Of a DNA stretch of 11,135 nucleotides, positions 6,304-11,135 are shown in pieces. The stretch lies in assembly GCA_938039195.1 (NCBI GenBank), contig CALHVK010000094.1, forward strand, positions 1 to 11,135. Direction: 5' to 3'. Each line of letters starts with the position of its first letter. Position 1 is the first letter of the stretch. A program made the translations under genes and the position numbers. A model generated the notes under the pieces. The model searched no databases and was not told the DNA's origin. It worked only from the letters and a program-made list of their open reading frames with translations. This stretch comes from an uncultured Carnobacteriaceae bacterium (GTDB lineage: Bacteria; Bacillota; Bacilli; Lactobacillales; Aerococcaceae).

Positions 6304-7522
6304 AGAATTAACAGAACGTTTTATCCGTTACGCAAAGAAAGAAACTAGATCTGACGAAACAAGTCAAACAGTCCCAACTACGCCTTCTCAAACAGCGTTT
6401 TTAAAAGACTTAGAACAAGAATTAAATGAATTAGGATTCCAAGAAGTTTATTTGAATCCTAAAAACAGCTTCCTAACAGCAACAATCCCATCAAATGTTG
6501 ACCATGAAGTACCAACGATTGGATTTATTGCTCACGTGGACACAGCTGACTTTGAAGCTAGAAATATTCAACCTCAAATCCATGAAAACTATAACGGTGA
6601 AGCAATTGTCCTAGACGAAGAAGGAAAATTCGTATTAGACCCTAAAGACTTTCCGAACTTAAAGAACTATGTTGGACAAACATTAATCACAACAAACGGG
6701 AAAACATTACTAGGTGCTGATGACAAATCTGGTGTGACTGAAATCGTGACAGCAGGTGCTTACTTATTACAACATCCTGAAATCAAACATGGAAAAATTC
6801 GTGTAGCTTTTGGTCCAGATGAAGAAATCGGACGCGGTGCTGATTTATTCGACGTAGAGCAATTTGCATGTGATTATGCTTATACAATGGATGGCGGACC
6901 TGTTGGTGAATTAGAATACGAAAGCTTCAATGCATGTCGTGCAACTGTTCGTATTCAAGGAAAGAACGTTCACCCAGGTACAGCGAAAGATACAATGGTC
7001 AGCGCGCTTGAATTAGCTCGTAAGTTCCAAAACGCACTTCCTGAGTTCGAAGTTCCAGAACATACAACAGGACGCGAAGGTTTCTACCACTTAGTTGCAG
7101 CTGAAGGTGTCGTTGAAGAAGCAAAATTAGTTTACATTTTACGTGACCATAGTCGTGAATTATTCAATGCTAAAAAAGACATGATGCTACGTATCGCTTC
7201 TCGTATGAATAAAGAATTGGATACAGACCGTATTACTGTTGATTTACACGATGAATACTACAACATGGCTGAAATCATCGAGAAAGATTTCCGTTGTGTA
7301 GATGTGGCAAAACAAGCATTAGAAAACTTAGATATCGTACCAATCATTAAACCAATCCGTGGTGGTACAGATGGCTCTAAGATTTCATTTATGGGATTAC
7401 CAACACCAAATATTTTTGCTGGTGGCGAAAATATGCATGGACGTTATGAATATGTTGCTGTGGAATCAATGGAAAAGGCAACACAAGTGATTATCGAAAT
7501 CGCACGTTTAGCTGCGTTATAA
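6296..7522 (+). CDS. pepT: Peptidase T (tripeptide aminopeptidase)
   Basis: A 408-residue cytosolic zinc aminopeptidase of the M20 family that removes the N-terminal residue of tripeptides, feeding free amino acids to the cell. The dizinc and catalytic residues are all visible: H80 and D82 (HVDT), D142 (GADDKSG, 140-146), E176/E177 (PDEE), D199 (MDGG) and H381 (NMHGRYE). They correspond to the known set of Salmonella PepT (H78, D80, D140, E173, E174, D196, H379). The dimerisation lid domain lies around 210-320. ATG 6296 is preceded by AGGTGA at 5-base spacing; an in-frame GTG at 6287 overlaps that site and is unlikely. The length matches the family exactly. Confidence 0.96.
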   Translation: MHKELTERFIRYAKKETRSDETSQTVPTTPSQTAFLKDLEQELNELGFQEVYLNPKNSFLTATIPSNVDHEVPTIGFIAHVDTADFEARNIQPQIHENYNGEAIVLDEEGKFVLDPKDFPNLKNYVGQTLITTNGKTLLGADDKSGVTEIVTAGAYLLQHPEIKHGKIRVAFGPDEEIGRGADLFDVEQFACDYAYTMDGGPVGELEYESFNACRATVRIQGKNVHPGTAKDTMVSALELARKFQNALPEFEVPEHTTGREGFYHLVAAEGVVEEAKLVYILRDHSRELFNAKKDMMLRIASRMNKELDTDRITVDLHDEYYNMAEIIEKDFRCVDVAKQALENLDIVPIIKPIRGGTDGSKISFMGLPTPNIFAGGENMHGRYEYVAVESMEKATQVIIEIARLAAL

Positions 7523-7553
7523 TTTTTAACAATTAAAAGAAAGGAGTGAGTTC

Positions 7554-9269
7554 ATGACATTTGATGGTATTTTCACCAAATGGATGATGGACGAAGTAGC
7601 GCCTCTATTAGTAGGAGGACGTATTACAAAGATTCATCAGCCATTACCATACGATGTACAATTCACCATTCGTGCCAACCGTAAGAACTACTTACTTGTG
7701 TGTTCGGCACACCCAATGATGGCTCGTGTACAATTTATTTCCGAGAAACCAGAGAATCCAGAAGTTGCTCCTAACTTTTGTATGATTCTTCGTAAGTATT
7801 TAGAAGGGTCTATTATTCAATCATTTACACAAGTAGAAAATGACCGTATTTTGCACTTGGATGTTTCTACGCGGGATGAACTTGGGGATAAGGCTGGCTA
7901 TCGTTTCACCATTGAGATGATGGGCCGTCATAGTAATTTATTCTTAGTGAATCAAGAAGATAACACGATTATCGATTGTGTTAAACGTGTATCCCTTGGG
8001 CAAAATAGTTACCGTACCTTACAACCAGGTGCTAGCTATGTGATGCCTCCTCAAACGCCAAAGAAAAATCCTTTTGTTTATACGCTTTTTGAATTAGACA
8101 GTTTACTTCATCCATTCATCGGAGAACCTGGAGAAAGAACGTTGATGAATGTGTTTCAAGGGATTAGTAAACAGACAGCTCACGAAATTGTGGAACGTAG
8201 TGAAAACAAGGGCCAAAGCTTAGCGGAGGCCTTATATCACTATCTTTCAGAAGGAAATACCAATATACAACCGACGCTTACGAAATCAACGGATGGAAAG
8301 ACATACTTCTTACCATTCCCGTATATGAGTAAGACTGGTGAATCACAACAATTCGAGACACTTTCTGAATTATTAAGTGCTTACTACGTTCAGAAGATTC
8401 AAGAAGAGAAGATTCAGCAATTAGCAGGACATTTATTACAGATGTTGAAATCTGAACTTCGCAAGAACCGTGAGAAAATGGTAAAACTCGATGAAGATTT
8501 AGCACGAACAGAAGATGCGGATCATTATCGAGTTTACGGAGACTTGATTAATACGTATCAACACCAAATTGAAAAAGGGGCAAGTAGTGTTACGGTACAA
8601 AACTTCTATCAAGACTACGAAGAAGTAACCATTCCATTAAATCCATTATTAACCGCTTCTCAAAATGCGCAGGCGTATTTTAAAAAATACCAAAAACTTA
8701 GAAATGCGGTAACGCATATTCATGAGCAACAAGAAGCAACGAAAAATGAGATGGATTACTTAGAAAGTGTTATTTACCAAATTGAAGAAGCGGACGTATT
8801 CAACTTAGAAGCTATCCGAGAAGAACTTGTAGAGAGTGGATACTTAAAACGGTCTGCCTTGAAAAAAGGCATTAAGAAACAAGGAAGCGCAAAACCATAT
8901 GTGTTCTACGCAACCGATGGAACTCGTATCCTTGTCGGACGTAACAATTTACAAAATGACCAATTGACACTCAGACAAGCGAAGAAGGAATACTTATGGC
9001 TTCATGCGCAAAACATTCCAGGTTCGCACGTTATTATCGAATCCAGTAATCCAGCTGAAGAAACGATTGGTGAAGGAGCAATGCTTGCGGCATACTACTC
9101 GAAATATCGTCTTTCTGGAACGGTTCCTGTAGATTATGTTCAAGTATCGAAAATCCGTAAACCAAACGGCGCTAAACCAGGATTTGTCGTTTATGAAGGG
9201 CAGCAAAACACGTATATTACGCCTGACCCATTAAAAGTTGAAGCGTTAAGAAATAATAAACCGAAATAG
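7554..9269 (+). CDS. rqcH: Ribosome quality control factor RqcH (NFACT protein, formerly FbpA/YloA)
   Basis: A 571-residue protein of the Rqc2/NEMF/RqcH family. In Bacillus, RqcH binds 50S subunits blocked by peptidyl-tRNA and recruits tRNA-Ala to add C-terminal alanine tails that mark the chain for degradation. The NFACT-N domain spans about 1-175 and contains D97-R98, the pair needed for tRNA-Ala recognition. Charged helices around 280-345 and 380-440 fit the coiled-coil arm that reaches over the ribosome. The NFACT-R domain begins near 449 (YVFYATDGTRILVGRNN) and includes WLHAQNIPGSHV around 482-493. Streptococcal homologues are often called fibronectin-binding protein A, but no signal peptide is present here, so a cytosolic role is more likely. 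AAGGAG sits seven bases before ATG 7554. Confidence 0.94.
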   Translation: MTFDGIFTKWMMDEVAPLLVGGRITKIHQPLPYDVQFTIRANRKNYLLVCSAHPMMARVQFISEKPENPEVAPNFCMILRKYLEGSIIQSFTQVENDRILHLDVSTRDELGDKAGYRFTIEMMGRHSNLFLVNQEDNTIIDCVKRVSLGQNSYRTLQPGASYVMPPQTPKKNPFVYTLFELDSLLHPFIGEPGERTLMNVFQGISKQTAHEIVERSENKGQSLAEALYHYLSEGNTNIQPTLTKSTDGKTYFLPFPYMSKTGESQQFETLSELLSAYYVQKIQEEKIQQLAGHLLQMLKSELRKNREKMVKLDEDLARTEDADHYRVYGDLINTYQHQIEKGASSVTVQNFYQDYEEVTIPLNPLLTASQNAQAYFKKYQKLRNAVTHIHEQQEATKNEMDYLESVIYQIEEADVFNLEAIREELVESGYLKRSALKKGIKKQGSAKPYVFYATDGTRILVGRNNLQNDQLTLRQAKKEYLWLHAQNIPGSHVIIESSNPAEETIGEGAMLAAYYSKYRLSGTVPVDYVQVSKIRKPNGAKPGFVVYEGQQNTYITPDPLKVEALRNNKPK

Positions 9270-9278
9270 AGGGATGTT

Positions 9279-9914
9279 ATGAAAATTATTGTGACAGGAT
9301 TTGACCCTTTTGGAGGGGAAAAGATTAATCCATCGATTGAATGTGTCAAAACCCTTCCTGAAATAGAGGGAGTGGAACTCTTTCGCGTTGAATTACCAAC
9401 TGTATTTAAGGAATCAGCCAACCGCTTGAATGAAGTCATTAATGATGTGAAACCGGACGCTGTCTTATGTGTTGGTCAAGCAGGAGGAAGACCTTGGATT
9501 ACAATGGAGCGTATCGCAATTAACGTAGATGATGCGAGAATTCCAGATAATATCAGTCAACAACCAATCGATGAAGCCATTCAACTGGATGGAGAAGCTG
9601 CATACTTTACAACTTTACCAATCAAGCGAATTGTAAATGCGATTCGCAAAGCGGGAATTCCAGCGGAAGTTTCAAATACTGCGGGGACATTCGTATGTAA
9701 CCATATTATGTACCAAGCTTTATTTGCAGCGACAAAGGCTGATAAATCATTTAAAGCAGGATTTATGCATATTCCGTTTATTCCAGAGCAAACGACGGAT
9801 AAACCGTCTCTACCGCTTGAGGAGAGCACAAAAGCTTTACAGATTGCGATTGAGACAATTCGTGATTATTTACATGATGAAGATATTAAGGTTCAAGAGG
9901 GAGCCATTTTTTAG
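9279..9914 (+). CDS. pcp: Pyroglutamyl-peptidase I (pyrrolidone-carboxylate peptidase)
   Basis: A 211-residue cytosolic cysteine peptidase (family C15) that removes N-terminal pyroglutamate from peptides. The catalytic triad is intact: E77 in TMERIAIN, C140 in NTAGTFVCNH and H164 in FMHIPFIPEQ. These sit four residues before the usual E81/C144/H168 because the N-terminal part is slightly shorter. The protein opens with the family's typical GFDPFGGEKINPS. ATG 9279 has GAGGG (9269-9273) five bases upstream, and the gene begins nine bases after rqcH stops. An ATG at 9274 is out of frame. With pepT, it gives this run a second enzyme that salvages amino acids from peptides. Confidence 0.96.
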   Translation: MKIIVTGFDPFGGEKINPSIECVKTLPEIEGVELFRVELPTVFKESANRLNEVINDVKPDAVLCVGQAGGRPWITMERIAINVDDARIPDNISQQPIDEAIQLDGEAAYFTTLPIKRIVNAIRKAGIPAEVSNTAGTFVCNHIMYQALFAATKADKSFKAGFMHIPFIPEQTTDKPSLPLEESTKALQIAIETIRDYLHDEDIKVQEGAIF

Positions 9915-9932
9915 AAAGGAGGGAGATGAATA

Positions 9933-11078
9933 ATGTCACCAAAAGCTGCATATATTCATATCCCTTTTTGTTCGCATATTTGTTACTACTGCGATTTCAA
10001 CAAGGTATTTATCGAAGGGCAACCAGTTGATGAATATATTGAATTATTAATTCGTGAAATGGAACTGACTAAACAAAAATATAATATTGGGCTGCTTGAA
10101 ACATTATATGTAGGAGGCGGGACACCATCTTCATTAAATCCGAAACAAATGGAGCGATTATTGGATGGAATCCATCAACATATAACCCTTCAAAACGGTG
10201 CAGAGTTTACGATGGAATTGAATCCAGATGATGGAACACCTGAACTTCTTACAGTCATGAAGGAAGGTGGAGTGAATCGTTTGAGTATGGGAGTCCAAAC
10301 CTTTAATAATGATTTACTCAAAGCCATTGGTCGTAAACATACTAAAGAAACAGCCATTCGTACCATTGAAAACGCTCGGAAAGTCGGTTTTGAGAACATG
10401 AGTATCGACTTGATCTTTAGACTTCCAAAACAAACAATTGCAGATTTTGAAGAGAGTTTAAAAATGGCGATGGCGCTAGACTTGCCTCATTATTCCATTT
10501 ACTCGCTTATTTTGGAACAGAAGACGGTTTTCTATAATCTAATGAGACAAGGAAAACTTCCATTGCCGACGCAGGATGAAGAAGCAGATATGTTTGAACT
10601 TGCAATGAAAACGATGGAAGAGTTCGGCAGACATCATTATGAGATTAGTAATTATGCACTTCCTGGATATGAATCGAGACATAATCTCCATTATTGGAAT
10701 GCAGATGAGTACTTTGCATTTGGAGCTGGAGCGCATGGATATGTGAATGGTGTTCGTTATCAAAATAATGGGCCAATTCAACATTACTTATCTCCTTTAA
10801 GAGAAGGAAAGCTTCCAATCTTTTCGGAAACGCAGTTATCTAAAAGACAGCTAATTGAAGAGTTTATGTTCTTAGGTTTAAGGAAATTTTCTGGTGTTTC
10901 AAAGATTGAATTTATGGAAAGATTTGGAAATTCTATGGATGAAATTTACGCTGAAGTGATACAGGAGTTGATAGAAGAAGGGTTGCTCACAACTACTTCA
11001 GATGGGTACGTTCTAACTCACAAAGGGAAATTTCTTGGAAATAACGTTTTCCAATCATTTTTAATTGATGAAAATTAA
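9933..11078 (+). CDS. hemW: HemW-type radical SAM protein (heme chaperone)
   Basis: A 381-residue radical SAM protein. The 4Fe-4S cluster motif is C13-x3-C17-x2-C20 followed by DF, and the SAM-binding GGGTPS is at 61-66. The CxxxCxxCDF pattern lacks the fourth cysteine (CxC) of true coproporphyrinogen dehydrogenase HemN, and the HNLHYWN...GAGAHGY region is HemW-like. HemW is therefore the better name, although automatic annotation often writes HemN or oxygen-independent coproporphyrinogen oxidase. HemW binds heme and is thought to deliver it to respiratory hemoproteins. ATG 9933 follows AAAGGAGG (9915-9922) by 10 bases; an ATG at 9926 is out of frame. The C-terminus (LGNNVFQSFL) looks complete for the family. 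No terminator follows it in the window. Confidence 0.93.
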   Translation: MSPKAAYIHIPFCSHICYYCDFNKVFIEGQPVDEYIELLIREMELTKQKYNIGLLETLYVGGGTPSSLNPKQMERLLDGIHQHITLQNGAEFTMELNPDDGTPELLTVMKEGGVNRLSMGVQTFNNDLLKAIGRKHTKETAIRTIENARKVGFENMSIDLIFRLPKQTIADFEESLKMAMALDLPHYSIYSLILEQKTVFYNLMRQGKLPLPTQDEEADMFELAMKTMEEFGRHHYEISNYALPGYESRHNLHYWNADEYFAFGAGAHGYVNGVRYQNNGPIQHYLSPLREGKLPIFSETQLSKRQLIEEFMFLGLRKFSGVSKIEFMERFGNSMDEIYAEVIQELIEEGLLTTTSDGYVLTHKGKFLGNNVFQSFLIDEN

Positions 11079-11080
11079 AT

Positions 11081-11135
11081 AAACCTGGTGCAATCTTAGT
11101 AAACACTGCTCGTGGTGAATTACAAGATATCGATG
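11081..11135 (+). pseudogene. Internal fragment of a D-2-hydroxyacid dehydrogenase (D-lactate dehydrogenase-like), start missing
   Basis: Read in the frame of base 11081, the last bases encode KPGAILVNTARGELQDID. This is a conserved stretch of NAD-dependent D-2-hydroxyacid dehydrogenases; the Arg of NTARGE is the residue that binds the substrate carboxylate. In intact proteins it lies well inside the C-terminal half, with about 200 residues before it. Here the frame begins at a TGA (11069-11071) inside hemW, so the N-terminal half and any start are absent. It is either the remnant of a gene cut by a deletion, or a junction from rearrangement or misassembly at the window edge. How far it continues is not visible. 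Confidence 0.6.

Noticed and set aside
7554..9269. Surface fibronectin-binding adhesin (FbpA) reading of rqcH
   Set aside because: There is no signal peptide, sortase motif or membrane segment. The NFACT domains and the D97-R98 pair support a cytosolic ribosome-quality-control role.
9637..9933. 98-residue open frame overlapping the pcp 3' end
   Set aside because: It is in another frame of pcp, whose catalytic Cys and His lie in this same stretch. The translation is rich in Arg and Lys, has no recognisable motif, and looks like a shadow.
9933..11078. Oxygen-independent coproporphyrinogen III dehydrogenase (HemN)
   Set aside because: The cluster motif is CxxxCxxCDF without the fourth cysteine of HemN, and the rest fits HemW.
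1..11135. Mobile elements, CRISPR arrays, tRNA or rRNA genes, toxin-antitoxin or defence genes
   Set aside because: I looked on both strands and found no direct-repeat arrays, transposase motifs, tRNA cloverleaves or small paired genes. The minus-strand open frames are all shadows of the + strand genes.

Overview
The window is AT-rich, and every recognisable gene lies on the + strand. Spacing is tight and the ribosome-binding sites are strong (AAGGAGG type). The gene set points to a low-GC Firmicute, most likely Lactobacillales: a T-box leader on hisS-aspS, a trmK-nif3 pair, rqcH (the FbpA/YloA family) and pepT. A Carnobacteriaceae relative such as Granulicatella is possible, but the sequence alone does not settle the genus. 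Nothing looks like an island, phage, CRISPR array or insertion sequence.

Layout. Positions 1-181 hold the C-terminal end of a Cof-type HAD hydrolase, followed by a hairpin built on a perfect 26-bp palindrome (195-220). A clear sigma-A promoter (-35 at 269-274, -10 at 292-297) then starts a T-box riboswitch leader (about 304-526). It has a compact Stem I, a Stem III hairpin, the T-box sequence, and mutually exclusive antiterminator and terminator helices. The leader controls hisS (549-1865) and aspS (1880-3637). These are followed, without any visible terminator, by a DeoR-type regulator (TTG start, 3672), trmK (4464), a Nif3/DUF34 protein (GTG start at 5158, overlapping trmK), pepT (6296, overlapping nif3), rqcH (7554), pcp (9279) and hemW (9933-11078). 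The last ~55 bases encode an internal piece of a D-2-hydroxyacid dehydrogenase with no start, in a different frame from hemW. This is either a gene remnant or a rearrangement or assembly junction.

How the genes fit together. The nine complete genes form one co-directional run with gaps of at most 34 bases. Most serve translation and amino-acid economy: two aminoacyl-tRNA synthetases, a tRNA m1A22 methyltransferase, two peptidases that release free amino acids, and the ribosome-quality-control factor RqcH, which handles nascent chains on stalled 50S subunits. HemW (heme chaperone) and Nif3 (metal-binding, role uncertain) are passengers with less obvious links. If transcription from the T-box promoter reads through, a shortage of charged tRNA would raise the whole set; this is inference.

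The most interesting feature is the T-box. Its specifier region reads GACAC, so Asp (GAC) and His (CAC) codons overlap by one base in front of hisS-aspS. Pairing geometry and the T-box discriminator-contacting base favour tRNA-Asp as the main ligand even though hisS comes first. I see no wholly undescribed system here; the window is mostly well-known housekeeping genes with a few regulatory and boundary oddities.
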